Below are positions 18,254-27,100 of a DNA stretch of 64,000 nt, piece after piece. The notes below the pieces were generated by a model. The model saw nothing but the letters and a program-made list of their open reading frames with translations, searched no databases and was not told the DNA's origin. Each line of letters begins with the position of its first letter. Positions within the stretch are counted from its first letter, which is position 1. Both the position numbers and the translations under genes were made by a program. Origin of the DNA: Mesorhizobium xinjiangense (GTDB taxonomy: Bacteria; Pseudomonadota; Alphaproteobacteria; Rhizobiales; Rhizobiaceae); contig NZ_WOAC01000004.1 of the NCBI RefSeq assembly GCF_009749525.1, forward strand, positions 62,001 to 126,000. Direction: 5' to 3'.

Positions 18254-19669
18254 ATGACGGGCACGGACGAACACGAAAACGGCGCCGCACCTGAAACGGC
18301 CGAATCCGGTATCTATGGCGAGGATGGAGCAATCCGTCCCGCATTTCTGGCGCATATCGGCGCGGCGATCGCCGATCGCGACATCCTCACGCTCAAGCAG
18401 GACATAACGGGCCTGCACCAGTCCGAGCTCGGCGACCTGATCGAAGCCATGCTCCCCGAACAGCGGCGCTCGCTGGTCGAGCTGATGGGCAAGGACTTCG
18501 ACTTCACTGCCCTGACCGAGGTCGATGACGCGATCCGTCTCGATATCGTCGGCGCCCTGCCGAACGATCAGATCGCCAAGGCCCTGCAGCAGCTCGATTC
18601 CGATGATGCGGTCTACATCCTCGAGGATCTGGATGGAGCCGATCAGGAAGAAATCCTGTCAAGGCTGCCTTTTACCGAACGAATCAGGCTGCGCCGGTCG
18701 CTCGATTATCCCGAAGAGACGGCCGGGCGACGCATGCAGACGGAGTTCGTCGCCGTGCCGCCTTTCTGGACGGTCGGCCAGACGATCGACTACATGCGCG
18801 AAAGCCGCGACCTGCCGGACGAGTTCAGCCAGATCTTCGTCATCGATCCGACGTTCAAGCTGCTCGGCGCTGTCCATCTCGACCAGATCCTGCGCACTCA
18901 GCGCAGCGTGAAGATCGAGGAGATCATGCATGAGACGCGCCATGCCATTCCCGCCACCATGGACCAGGAAGAAGCGGCGCGTGAATTCGAACAATACGAC
19001 CTCCTGTCGGCCGCGGTGGTCGACGAGAACGAACGCCTCGTCGGCGTGCTGACGATCGACGATGTCGTCGACGTCATCCAGGAGGAGGCCGAGGAAGACC
19101 TCATGCGCATGGGCGGCGTCGGCGACGAGGAACTGTCCGACACCGTGGTCGCAACGTCGCGCTCGCGTGCGCCGTGGCTCATGGTCAACCTCGCCACCGC
19201 CTTCCTCTCGGCCTCGGTGATCGGGCTGTTCGATGCAACGATCCAGCAGATGGTGGCGCTGGCCATCCTGATGCCGATCGTCGCCTCAATGGGCGGAAAC
19301 GCCGGCACCCAGACCATGACGGTGACGGTGCGTGCCCTGGCGACACGAAATCTCGATATCTACAATGCCGGGCGCGTCATCCGCCGCGAGGCAACTGTGG
19401 GAATATTGAACGGAGCGACTTTCGCAGTGCTTATCGGGGCGGTCGCCGGGCTGTGGTTCCAGAATCTCGGCCTCGGGGGCGTGATCGGGACCGCCATGAT
19501 CATCAACATGCTTGCCGCCGCGCTTGCCGGCATTCTCATCCCGCTGCTTCTCGATCGGCTGGGCGCCGACCCGGCCATCGCCTCCTCGGTTTTCGTGACC
19601 ATGGTCACCGATGTGGTCGGATTCTTCGCCTTCCTGGGCCTTGCAACGCTCTGGTTCGGCTTTGCCTGA
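18254..19669 (+). CDS. mgtE: Magnesium transporter MgtE
   Basis: Channel for Mg2+ gated by cytosolic Mg2+ binding. From the ATG with GGAGG 5 bases upstream the protein has 471 residues, the usual length. Order: MgtE N domain (about 45-150, with ALPNDQIAKALQQLDSDDAVYI), two CBS domains (about 155-275), a connecting helix and five membrane helices from about residue 300 (MPIVASMGGNAGTQTMTVTVRALA holds the pore signature GGNAGTQ). A longer in-frame start at 18140 would translate repeat DNA and is rejected. Confidence 0.95.
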   Translation: MTGTDEHENGAAPETAESGIYGEDGAIRPAFLAHIGAAIADRDILTLKQDITGLHQSELGDLIEAMLPEQRRSLVELMGKDFDFTALTEVDDAIRLDIVGALPNDQIAKALQQLDSDDAVYILEDLDGADQEEILSRLPFTERIRLRRSLDYPEETAGRRMQTEFVAVPPFWTVGQTIDYMRESRDLPDEFSQIFVIDPTFKLLGAVHLDQILRTQRSVKIEEIMHETRHAIPATMDQEEAAREFEQYDLLSAAVVDENERLVGVLTIDDVVDVIQEEAEEDLMRMGGVGDEELSDTVVATSRSRAPWLMVNLATAFLSASVIGLFDATIQQMVALAILMPIVASMGGNAGTQTMTVTVRALATRNLDIYNAGRVIRREATVGILNGATFAVLIGAVAGLWFQNLGLGGVIGTAMIINMLAAALAGILIPLLLDRLGADPAIASSVFVTMVTDVVGFFAFLGLATLWFGFA

Positions 19670-19705
19670 ATCCGGTCCCGTTGCGGCAGCGCGCCTGCAC
19701 GTGAA

Positions 19706-19721
19706 TTGACTTTTACGTAAA
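19706..19721 (+). promoter_or_regulatory. Probable autoregulatory site of the MerR/LiuR-type gene
   Basis: A -35-like TTGACT (19706-19711) is followed directly by the palindrome TTTACGTAAA (19712-19721). MerR-family proteins bind palindromes in the spacer of their target promoters, and LiuR regulators of branched-chain amino acid and acyl-CoA degradation are described with TTACG-type sites. The -10 is not clear. Confidence 0.5.
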
Positions 19722-19769
19722 CGCCATGGCAAACATGATGGCTGTGAAACGGTTTAAACCGGGGTTTCG

Positions 19770-20156
19770 ATGCGGGAATATTATTCGATTACAGAGCTCA
19801 CCCGCGAGTTCGACATATCGACGCGAACATTGCGATTCTACGAGGATGAAGGGCTGGTGCAGCCGGTCCGCCGCGGCCGGACCCGGCTGTTTCGTCCAAC
19901 CGACCGTCACCTGATCAGGCAGATTCTGCGCGGCCGGCGCCTGGGCTTTTCCATCAACGAAATCCGCGAAATCATCCAGATGTACAAGGAACCGCCGGGC
20001 GAGGTGGGCCAGCTCAAACTGATGATCAAGCGCATCGAGGAAAAACGCGGCGAGTTGCGTCAGAAGCGGCGTGACCTGGAGGAGACCCTTGCCGAGCTCG
20101 ACCATGCCGAAGAATCATGCGTCGAGCGACTCGTCGAACTCGGAGTGAATACGTGA
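19770..20156 (+). CDS. MerR-family transcriptional regulator, LiuR-like
   Basis: DNA-binding regulator of 128 residues. The N-terminal winged helix-turn-helix reads YYSITELTREFDISTRTLRF YEDEGLV in order, then RGRTRLFRPTDRHLIRQI; the second half is a coiled-coil dimer helix rich in Glu, Lys and Arg (IKRIEEKRGELRQKRRDLEE). No Cys metal site is present except one near the end, so it is not a metal-type MerR. It resembles LiuR regulators of leucine/isovalerate and propionyl-CoA genes; pccB lies 5 kb away. A palindrome in its own promoter suggests autoregulation. Confidence 0.85.
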   Translation: MREYYSITELTREFDISTRTLRFYEDEGLVQPVRRGRTRLFRPTDRHLIRQILRGRRLGFSINEIREIIQMYKEPPGEVGQLKLMIKRIEEKRGELRQKRRDLEETLAELDHAEESCVERLVELGVNT

Positions 20157-20178
20157 GACGGCCGATCGGCCGGCCGGC

Positions 20179-20655
20179 TCATATCCAGCGTCTGACCCTT
20201 TTTCGGTAGTCGCGGTAACGCTTGCCGAAACGTGTTGCCAGATGCTCTTCCTCGCGCTCGATGGCGAGCTTTTGCGTCAAGAAGGCCGCGACCACCGCCA
20301 GGACGATGAACCAGGCAGCACCCGCCATCAATCCTATCCCGATCATGAACAGCGTGTTGCCCAGGTAGATCGGGTTGCGGGAAAAGGAAAAGGGGCCGTC
20401 CGTCACGAGATGCGCTGACGCCCTTGTCGGCAGGATCGTCGTTTCCGCCCGTTTGAGCGCCCGCATTGCCGCGACCTCGATAGCGATCGCGCCGGCAATG
20501 GCGACCAGACCGACGGCGAACAGAAGATCGGATGTGGGCTCCACCAGCCAGGGCAGGGGCACGGTGTAGCTCAAGGCGACGGCGATCACGATTGCCGCGA
20601 GATAGATGATCGGCGGCCAGGGCACGCGGCTCGGCCGTTCCTCAGCTTGGCTCAT
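20179..20655 (-). CDS. Isoprenylcysteine carboxyl methyltransferase-like membrane protein
   Basis: A 158-residue membrane protein of the ICMT/phospholipid methyltransferase-like superfamily. Four or five hydrophobic segments are seen; the diagnostic C-terminal part is HLVTDGPFSFSRNPIYLGN, later EREEEHLATRFGKRYRDYRK, which in this fold binds S-adenosylmethionine. The substrate is unknown. The ATG overlaps the stop of the preceding DUF1624-type gene by ATGA, so the two are coupled. A longer start upstream would overlap that gene and is not preferred. Confidence 0.85.
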   Translation of the reverse strand: MSQAEERPSRVPWPPIIYLAAIVIAVALSYTVPLPWLVEPTSDLLFAVGLVAIAGAIAIEVAAMRALKRAETTILPTRASAHLVTDGPFSFSRNPIYLGNTLFMIGIGLMAGAAWFIVLAVVAAFLTQKLAIEREEEHLATRFGKRYRDYRKRVRRWI

Positions 20656-21653
20656 TGGTTCCCTCCCTCGTTGCTTGCGCGCATGGTCTCGGCAGTACAG
20701 GCGGCCGCCGTTTCCTGGAGCCACCCGTCCAGTTGCGGGTCCGGTACGCCGCCGTAAACCTGATCCAGCTTGCCTTCTCCTTCCGTCCGGTCAAGGACGC
20801 AGCCGCAATAGCGCTCGCAAAATGCACGGCTCAGATCGTTCATGCATTGTTGCTCGCAGGACTGGCGCAACTGCGCTTGTGGAGAAATGCCCGCCGGCGG
20901 AATCAATTGGGCGGCAAACCACACGCAGGCAATCAGCACCGGCTGATGGATGAGATAGACGGCGAGGCTGTGTCTGCCGGCAAACTGCAGAATACCGCTC
21001 CAGGAGGGAAGCGACCAGGCTGCAACGCGCTCGAGCCAGTCGCGAGCGACGGCGAGCCTGGCGGCGGCCATGCCGAGCAGTACCGCGCCAAACCAGGGGA
21101 ATACGGGGACGTAGTCGTTGGAGCGCGGCGGGTCGGCCGAAAGTCCCAACCACCAGAAGGCCGGGTGATCAAACAGCGGGTTGCGCAGCACATGCGGCGC
21201 GACAATGACGGCGACCGCGATCAGGACGATCCAGCGCGCCGGAACCTTGAGAAAGGCCAGGCCCAGAAGGCTGGCAAGCGCGATCTGGTGCAGGATGCCG
21301 AAAAAGATGAAGGAACCAGGCGTTGCCAGGCGGGTTGCGACCGTAATCAGCGCAGCCGCGCCCGCGACCATGGCCAGCCGGCGCCAAAAGGATTGCCAGC
21401 GGATGCCCTTGCCGTGGGCCAGAAACAGGCTGAAACCGACGAGGAAGAGAAAGGACGAGGCGATGGCCCGGGCAAACAGCCGCCAGCCGCCTTCGGCCGT
21501 CATGCCGTGTGGTGCGTAGCCGAAAAATTCCAGGTCCCAGGCGAGATGGTAGATTGCCATGGTGAGCAGAGCCATGCCGCGGGCCGCGTCGATGGCACCG
21601 ATGCGCCGGCGCGTGCGAAGAGGGGCTTGTTCGGATGCGGCTTGCGAATACAT
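20652..21653 (-). CDS. DUF1624 / heparan-alpha-glucosaminide N-acetyltransferase-like membrane protein
   Basis: A 333-residue protein with about eight hydrophobic segments. It begins RRRIGAIDAARGMALLTMAIYHLAWD, typical of the DUF1624/HGSNAT catalytic family with the conserved Asp-Arg-Gly and membrane His. The core GRHSLAVYLIHQPVLI is also typical of acyltransferase-3-like membrane proteins. After about residue 255 there is an unusual Cys-rich C-terminal tail (QSCEQQCMNDLSRAFCERYC and GCVLDR) of about 75 residues that probably lies in the periplasm and forms disulfides. Substrate unknown. It is cotranscribed with the methyltransferase-like gene. Confidence 0.78.
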   Translation of the reverse strand: MYSQAASEQAPLRTRRRIGAIDAARGMALLTMAIYHLAWDLEFFGYAPHGMTAEGGWRLFARAIASSFLFLVGFSLFLAHGKGIRWQSFWRRLAMVAGAAALITVATRLATPGSFIFFGILHQIALASLLGLAFLKVPARWIVLIAVAVIVAPHVLRNPLFDHPAFWWLGLSADPPRSNDYVPVFPWFGAVLLGMAAARLAVARDWLERVAAWSLPSWSGILQFAGRHSLAVYLIHQPVLIACVWFAAQLIPPAGISPQAQLRQSCEQQCMNDLSRAFCERYCGCVLDRTEGEGKLDQVYGGVPDPQLDGWLQETAAACTAETMRASNEGGNQ

Positions 21654-21731
21654 GCTGTGAGTTGTTGCGTGGAACCGCGCAGCGCGCAACCCGCAACGGG
21701 TTGGCGGCGCGGATCAGATGGAGGATCGATA

Positions 21732-22559
21732 ATGCAGACGATCAATGCAAATGGCGCGAATATGCCCGTGCTCGGACTGGGAACCTGGACGCTGAAGGGG
21801 CGGCAGTGCCAGGATCTCGTCGAAAACGCCATCGCGACGGGCTATCGCCACATCGATACGGCGAGCATGTATGACAATGAAGATGATGTCGGCGCGGCCA
21901 TCGCGGCAGCAGGCCTGCCGCGCGAGGACCTGTTCGTCACGACCAAGGTGTGGTGGAGCGATATCGCGCCGGGCGACCTGGAGCGCTCGGCCGAGGCAAG
22001 CCTGCGCCGTCTCGGTCTCGATCATGTCGACCTGCTGCTCATCCACTGGCCCAACCCGCAAGTTCCCGTCGAACAGGCGATCGGCGCGCTGAACAAGGCT
22101 CGTTCGGCCGGCTTGGCGCACCATATCGGCGTGTCCAACTTCCCGACGGTGCTGCTCCAGCGTGCCATTGCCGCAAGCGAGGCACCGCTCGCCTGCAACC
22201 AGGTCGAATACCATCCGAAGCTCGACCAGTCGAAGCTGATCGCCATGTGCAAAGCCAACGGCATGGCGCTGGTTTCCTATTGTCCGCTGTTTCGCGGCGG
22301 TGTGCTGTTCGACGAGCCGGCGATCCGTGCCACCTCCGACAGTCATGGCAAATCGCCGGCACAGATCGTGCTGCGCTGGCACGTCCAGCAGGGCGTGGCG
22401 GCCATCCCGCGCACGACGCGCAAGGAGCGGCTGGCCGAGAACATCGACATCTTCGATTTCGCGCTCACCGATGCGGAGATCGATGAGATCTCGTCATTGC
22501 GGCGCGCCGGCATTCGCATCTGTGACTATGATTTTTCGCCGCAATGGGATGAGGCCTGA
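21732..22559 (+). CDS. Aldo/keto reductase
   Basis: NADPH-dependent reductase of aldehydes or ketones, 275 residues, single TIM barrel. The catalytic tetrad is complete: Asp42 and Tyr47 (DTASMYDNE), Lys72 (TTKVWW) and His105 (LIHWPNPQ). Motif GVSNFP and the C-terminal cofactor segment AIPRTTRKERLAENIDIF are present, matching the 2,5-diketo-D-gluconate reductase-like group. The ATG follows GGAGG at 21719-21723. It is divergent from the DUF1624-type gene. Natural substrate cannot be read from the sequence. Confidence 0.92.
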   Translation: MQTINANGANMPVLGLGTWTLKGRQCQDLVENAIATGYRHIDTASMYDNEDDVGAAIAAAGLPREDLFVTTKVWWSDIAPGDLERSAEASLRRLGLDHVDLLLIHWPNPQVPVEQAIGALNKARSAGLAHHIGVSNFPTVLLQRAIAASEAPLACNQVEYHPKLDQSKLIAMCKANGMALVSYCPLFRGGVLFDEPAIRATSDSHGKSPAQIVLRWHVQQGVAAIPRTTRKERLAENIDIFDFALTDAEIDEISSLRRAGIRICDYDFSPQWDEA

Positions 22560-22976
22560 GACGGCCCCACATGTCGGCGCCCGGTTCTAGCGCGCGTTCG
22601 CTTCAAACGGAACCGTTTGAAGCAAAGATATGCGCGCCAGATCAATATTCTGGAGCATGTGCCTTTCGCTCAATCGATTCCGTTTGAGCGGGACATGCTC
22701 TGGGCTCAGTCTGAGAAATGCCGCACAGACAATTTGGCCGCTTGCGGCAACCATCTGCCCGTCCGAGGGTTGGAAGAATATCGGCCGCCGGCATTGATGC
22801 AGGGCGGCATGAGCTTGCCGGGCGCAGAGAATCGCGGCAGGCTTTAACCTTCGGAAGGGGGCGAAGACGATCGATCTGTGGCCGCCGCCGACAACGGGAC
22901 GGGCGGTCCTGGGCAGGAAAGCGTTCAAGGTCGGGCAAGCTGCGGCTTGAAACACCCGATGGTCAGGAACGCTGTC
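22560..22976. other. 417-base intergenic region
   Basis: Holds repeat copy 4 (22588-22700). In the remaining 275 bases I see no credible gene, terminator or promoter; short open frames across it have no ribosome-binding site and no family resemblance. Confidence 0.6.
22588..22700 (+). repeat. Palindromic intergenic repeat, copy 4 (full length, two palindromes)
   Basis: The same 113-base element as copy 2: TAGCGCGCGTTCGCTTC, palindrome CAAACGGAACCGTTTG, linker with GATATGCGCGCCAGATCAAT, then GGAGCAT and the second palindrome, ending GGGACATGCTC. A C-to-T change gives CGCTCAATCGATTCCG in the second palindrome's left arm, weakening one pair. It stands 28 bases after the aldo/keto reductase stop, in the same orientation as copy 2. 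Confidence 0.88.
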
Positions 22977-23348
22977 ATGAAACACCACGCGCAACAAACC
23001 CATCCCCCGTCCGCAACACGAAATCCGCGCCGGATCTTTCCGGGCCTCGTGCAAGCGGCCGTCTTGGCGACCGCCGCCTTCTCGCCCCAATGGGCCCTTG
23101 CCCATGATGCCAAGACGGGCTGGGAGTACCCCTATTCCTGTTGTTCGGGCTATGACTGTCGGGAAGTTCCGGCAAACGCCATCAGTGAACGCCGGTCCGG
23201 CTATGTCATCAACGGCACCGGGGAGGTGGTGGCGTATTCCGACAGGCGCATCCGCCAGTCGCCCGACGGGCTCTATCATTGGTGCTCGGTCGCCGGAGCC
23301 AATGACGGACGGACGATCTGCCTGTTCGTCCCGCCCAAGTCGTTCTGA
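22977..23348 (+). CDS. Conserved secreted Cys-rich protein of unknown function
   Basis: A 123-residue protein with a probable signal peptide (IFPGLVQAAVLATAAFSPQW, cleavage near ALAHD). The mature part has WEYPYSCCSGYDCREVP, then YHWCS and TICLFVPPKSF: five Cys, enough for two disulfides. The pattern CC-x3-DCR plus ICLF-x-PP recurs in small exported proteins of rhizobia whose role is not known. An in-frame ATG at 22959 is an alternative start. Nothing about catalytic function is visible. Confidence 0.72.
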   Translation: MKHHAQQTHPPSATRNPRRIFPGLVQAAVLATAAFSPQWALAHDAKTGWEYPYSCCSGYDCREVPANAISERRSGYVINGTGEVVAYSDRRIRQSPDGLYHWCSVAGANDGRTICLFVPPKSF

Positions 23349-23436
23349 ACATCCCGACTGCGGAGTATCGGGACGGTTTGTGCTATGATGAGGTTCGCAC
23401 GGTGCGGCTGCGTGCCGGCAAGCGCGGGAGGTTCAG

Positions 23437-24075
23437 ATGGCGATCCAGACCTTTGAGGGCCGCGGCATAACGATCCGCTTCGACAGTCACCGCTGCATTC
23501 ATGCGCGGCGCTGCGTGACCGGCGAGCCGGGCGTCTTCAAGGCCGGCGTCAAGGGAGACTGGGGCGATCCCGATGCATCACCGGTCGAGGACGTCATGCG
23601 TGTCGCCTATGCCTGTCCATCCGGCGCCATTACCGTGGAACGCAAGGACGAAGGGGCGAATGAGCATCCGCCGCGCGCCAACGTCGTCATGGTTCGGGAG
23701 AACGGGCCGCTCGCCTTTCACGCCGATATGATGATCGAAGGGCATGGCAAGGCGCTGCGCGCCACGCTTTGCCGCTGCGGCCTGTCGGCCAACAAGCCGT
23801 TTTGCGACAACGGCCATATTGCGGGTGGCTTCGTGGCGACGGGAGAACCGGCGCCGCGCGAGAGCGACTTGCAGATTTCAGACCTGACCGGGGAAGTGGT
23901 CGTGAAGCCGGTCGCCAACGGACCGCTGATGGTCACGGGACGGCTGGAGGTGGAATCGGGCACCGGTCGCGCCGTCGAACGCGTCGAAAAAACGTGGTTC
24001 TGCCGTTGCGGACATTCCTCGAAGAAGCCGTTTTGCGACGGCACGCACAAGAAGATCGGCTTCAAGGCGCCGTAG
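23437..24075 (+). CDS. Iron-sulfur protein with one Fer4_19 and two CDGSH domains
   Basis: A 212-residue cytoplasmic Fe-S protein. Residues 1-68 form a divergent ferredoxin-like domain (HRCIHARRCV, later YACPSGAITV). Two CDGSH zinc-finger-like 2Fe-2S domains follow: CRCGLSANKPFCDNGH near residue 112 and CRCGHSSKKPFCDGTH near 189, both with three Cys and one His ligand; the first has an Asn insertion-like change (CDNGH). Such proteins are thought to act in redox or cluster transfer, but no partner is known. It stands alone, with GGGAGG upstream of the ATG. Confidence 0.88.
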   Translation: MAIQTFEGRGITIRFDSHRCIHARRCVTGEPGVFKAGVKGDWGDPDASPVEDVMRVAYACPSGAITVERKDEGANEHPPRANVVMVRENGPLAFHADMMIEGHGKALRATLCRCGLSANKPFCDNGHIAGGFVATGEPAPRESDLQISDLTGEVVVKPVANGPLMVTGRLEVESGTGRAVERVEKTWFCRCGHSSKKPFCDGTHKKIGFKAP

Positions 24076-24164
24076 AGCGTTTCCAGGAAAAGTGAACCGA
24101 TCTCGCAGGCCGTATGTCCGTTCGGACAAGGCCGTCTTATGATTGTGAACCTACGCGTTGCCCC

Positions 24165-24196
24165 GCAAAAAGATCGGCCCGCCAGGCCGGCGGGCC
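24165..24196 (-). terminator. Rho-independent terminator (minus strand)
   Basis: Plus strand GGCCCGCC (24176-24183), loop AGGCC, GGCGGGCC (24189-24196); on the minus strand the stem is followed by GATCTTTTTG. It lies 23 bases after the stop of the gene at 24219-24656 and should end that transcript. The convergent CDGSH gene may use the same stem. Confidence 0.8.
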
Positions 24197-24218
24197 GCGC
24201 AATCAATGATCCCCTCGA

Positions 24219-24656
24219 TCACCCGATGAATGCTTCACGCAGACGCGTCAACATTCCTGGATGCTCCGAGCTGACAGCTGCGCGCACATGACGGGCCGCG
24301 CTCTCGGCACTGATGGAATCGCCGAAATGGCAATAGCAGATGATGTCGTGAAGCTGCCAATCGCTCAATTCGAAGAAGCGCTTTGCTTCGCCATAGGTGT
24401 CCGCAGTCATGCCCTGTTGGCGCAGGACGGGATCCTTGAAGGCGACCGAGATCGGCGAGTTGTCGCTGCGCATTTCCATCCGCCGCGCGGGAACCTGGTA
24501 TTCGGTCTCGTGCAGGGTGGAAAGCCGACGGCCCGGTACGCTTTCAAGCAGTTCAGCCCAACGCTGCAGCTTTTCGCTGCGTGTCATCGCGCGATGGACA
24601 CCGTCTTGCAGAACCTCGGCATGTCCTTTCAGCTGGTCAAGTGTCTGGTGTTTCAT
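24219..24656 (-). CDS. Conserved hypothetical protein
   Basis: A soluble 145-residue protein, not recognised beyond being of a type found in rhizobia. It begins MKHQTLDQLKGHAEVL and has a helical, charged N-terminal half (MTRSEKLQRWAELLESVP), then a middle YGEAKRFFELSDWQLHDIIC with two Cys around ICYCHFGD. No signal peptide or membrane segment. A GGAGG lies 6 bases before its ATG, and a good terminator follows, so it is very likely a real single-gene unit. Function unknown. Confidence 0.75.
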   Translation of the reverse strand: MKHQTLDQLKGHAEVLQDGVHRAMTRSEKLQRWAELLESVPGRRLSTLHETEYQVPARRMEMRSDNSPISVAFKDPVLRQQGMTADTYGEAKRFFELSDWQLHDIICYCHFGDSISAESAARHVRAAVSSEHPGMLTRLREAFIG

Positions 24657-24857
24657 ATTGGCCTCCTAACCATGGTCTAGGCCAAGTCCGCCACCTGCAG
24701 CCGAAATCGTGACTCCATCCGCGGCCAATGTCCACCGTCTTTTACCGGCGGCAGCCGCTCAAATTCGGTTGAAGCCGACATGTTGCGTTACCGTGCCCAC
24801 GCCCGGCAGGGCCGTGCCGCAATGCTTCACATCTGCCTGTCCGGCGAGTGCTGTGTG

Positions 24858-25349
24858 CTACGAGCCGATCGGTACCTTCAAGTGCTGGTCGATTGAAATG
24901 ACATCGGGATCCGTGATGATCTGGGGATTGGCGCGGGCAATGTCATTGAAACGTCCGGCATCGCCATAGTGTTCCTCGGCGATCTTCGACAGCGTGTCGC
25001 CCGCCTTCACGACATGAATGCGGAAACCGACATAGCCCGGCACGATGCGCGGACCGTAGATCACCGGTACGATCACCTTGTTGATCTCGTTGCCGTTCTG
25101 GGCGCTGTCTTCGAATATCTCGACGAAGATGCGGTCGAGCCGGAAGGCAGCGTTGCCGATCGTCACGGCGATCTGGAACTGGCCGTGCTCGCCGGTGCCG
25201 CCGCCGACATTGAGAAATCCGATGCGTTCGTCGTGGCCGTCATGCACCCTGTAGTTCAGAATTGCCTCGAAGCCCTGGCCTATGCCCGCGACGAGAAGCG
25301 GATCGCCGACGAGATCATAAGGTTGCGGCTGTTGGACGAAATTGGGCAT
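24858..25349 (-). CDS. Gmad2-type immunoglobulin-like domain plus LysM protein
   Basis: A 163-residue protein. Residues 1-100 form a beta-sandwich resembling the Gmad2/immunoglobulin-like spore germination domain (FRLDRIFVEIFEDSAQNGNE); residues 108-162 are a LysM domain (HVVKAGDTLSKIAEEHYGDA then LKVPIGS) that binds glycan chains such as peptidoglycan. No signal peptide is seen, as for several small alphaproteobacterial LysM proteins of the BON-LysM kind. The start chosen is MPNFVQQPQPYD; a longer frame upstream has no family character. It is downstream of pccB on the same strand but 139 bases away. Confidence 0.78.
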   Translation of the reverse strand: MPNFVQQPQPYDLVGDPLLVAGIGQGFEAILNYRVHDGHDERIGFLNVGGGTGEHGQFQIAVTIGNAAFRLDRIFVEIFEDSAQNGNEINKVIVPVIYGPRIVPGYVGFRIHVVKAGDTLSKIAEEHYGDAGRFNDIARANPQIITDPDVISIDQHLKVPIGS

Positions 25350-25488
25350 GACAGGCCTTTCCTGTGTCACTACGCGGTCCGAGCGACCGCTGCGACAGGC
25401 ATTCGCCGATTGCCCGCGGTATGAGTCGGTCAACGTATAGGAGCAGACGGAGAGGCCGCCATCTGTGAGACGGATTACACAACCACCG

Positions 25489-27021
25489 CTATAGCGGAAT
25501 GTTGTCGTGCTTTTTCCACGGGTTTTGCAGATCCTTGTTGCGCAGCATCCTGAGTGAGCGCGCAATGCGCCGCCGGGTCGAATGCGGCATGATCACCTCG
25601 TCGATATAGCCGCGCTCGGCGGCAACGAATGGCGACAGGAAGCGATCTTCATACATCCGGGTGTGTTTTGCGATCTTGTCCGCATCGTCGATATCCTTGC
25701 GGAAAATGATCTCCACGGCGCCCTTGGCGCCCATCACCGCAATCTGCGCCGTCGGCCAGGCATAGTTGATGTCGCCTCTGAGATGTTTCGACGCCATAAC
25801 GTCGTAGGCGCCGCCGAAGGCCTTGCGCGTGATGATCGTGATCTTCGGCACCGTGGCTTCGGCATAGGCGAACAGCAGCTTGGCGCCATGCTTGATCAGC
25901 CCGCCATATTCCTGGCTGGTTCCGGGCAGGAAGCCGGGAACGTCCACGAAGGTGACGATCGGGATGGAGAAGCAGTCGCAAAAGCGCACGAAGCGCGCGG
26001 CCTTGCGCGAGGCGTCGGAATCGAGAACACCCGCCAGCACCATAGGCTGGTTGGCAACGAAGCCGACCGTGCGGCCTTCCATGCGGCCAAGGCCGGTGAC
26101 GATGTTTTTGGCGAAATTGTCCTGGATCTCGAAGAAATCGCCTTCATCGACCGTCTTCAGGATCAGTTCCTTGATGTCGTAGGGCTTGTTGGCGTTGTCG
26201 GGCACCAGCCTGTCGAGCGACATGTCGGGCTCGTCGACCGGCTGGAAGCATTCGACCTCGGGCAGGGGGGACGTGTTCGAGGCGGGCAGGAAATCGATCA
26301 GCCTGCGCATCTGCAAAAGCGCCTCGACATCGTTGTCATAGGCACCGTCGGCAATCGACGATTTGGTCGTGTGGACCGATGCACCGCCCAACTGCTCGGC
26401 CGTCACCGTCTCGTTGGTTACCGTCTTCACCACGTCCGGGCCGGTGACGAACATGTAGGAGGTGTCGCGCACCATGAAGATGAAATCGGTCATTGCCGGC
26501 GAATAGACGTCGCCTCCGGCACACGGTCCCATGATGACCGATATCTGCGGGATGACGCCGGATGCGAGCACGTTGCGCTGGAAGATCTCGGCATAACCGC
26601 CGAGCGCGGCGACGCCTTCCTGGATGCGCGCGCCGCCGGCGTCGTAAAAACCGATGATCGGCGCCCGGTTCCGCAGCGCCATGTCCTGGACCTTTTGCAC
26701 TTTCTCGGCATGAGCCTCGGAAAGCGAGCCGCCGAAGACGGTGAAATCCTTGGCGAAAACATAAACGGTACGGCCGTTGACCGTGCCCCAGCCGGTGACG
26801 ACGCCGTCGCCGGCGACCTTCGTCTTCTCCATGCCGAAATCGGTCGAGCGGTGCTCGACGAACATGTCGAACTCCTCGAAGGAACCCTCGTCGAGAAAGG
26901 CCTCGATGCGCTCGCGCGCCGTCAGCTTGCCGCGCGCATGCTGCGCATCGATCCTGCCCTGACCGCCGCCCATGCGGGCGACGGAACGCCGGCGCTCGAG
27001 CTCCTCAAGAACATCCTTCAT
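25489..27021 (-). CDS. pccB: Propionyl-CoA carboxylase beta chain (carboxyltransferase)
   Basis: Transfers carboxyl from biotin to propionyl-CoA, giving methylmalonyl-CoA; Mce (7813-8217) acts next. The 510-residue protein has the two crotonase-like halves: the first with [13 protein letters not shown] and [16 protein letters not shown], the second with [14 protein letters not shown] and [13 protein letters not shown]. Length and these motifs match PccB rather than AccD or MccB. The biotin subunit gene pccA is not in the window. The LiuR-like gene at 19770 is a candidate regulator. Confidence 0.94.
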   Translation of the reverse strand: MKDVLEELERRRSVARMGGGQGRIDAQHARGKLTARERIEAFLDEGSFEEFDMFVEHRSTDFGMEKTKVAGDGVVTGWGTVNGRTVYVFAKDFTVFGGSLSEAHAEKVQKVQDMALRNRAPIIGFYDAGGARIQEGVAALGGYAEIFQRNVLASGVIPQISVIMGPCAGGDVYSPAMTDFIFMVRDTSYMFVTGPDVVKTVTNETVTAEQLGGASVHTTKSSIADGAYDNDVEALLQMRRLIDFLPASNTSPLPEVECFQPVDEPDMSLDRLVPDNANKPYDIKELILKTVDEGDFFEIQDNFAKNIVTGLGRMEGRTVGFVANQPMVLAGVLDSDASRKAARFVRFCDCFSIPIVTFVDVPGFLPGTSQEYGGLIKHGAKLLFAYAEATVPKITIITRKAFGGAYDVMASKHLRGDINYAWPTAQIAVMGAKGAVEIIFRKDIDDADKIAKHTRMYEDRFLSPFVAAERGYIDEVIMPHSTRRRIARSLRMLRNKDLQNPWKKHDNIPL

Positions 27022-27100
27022 GAAATGGGCTCCCCCCGAAACATGCTGCGCGTGGTTCTGGCGGTGTTAGCATGCTTCGTGCGGCGTGCAAGTGCTAGAA

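Noticed and set aside
25350-25488. Terminator or promoter between pccB and the LysM gene
   Set aside because: Only weak, imperfect pairings (ACAGG/CCTGT) without a T run; not listed.
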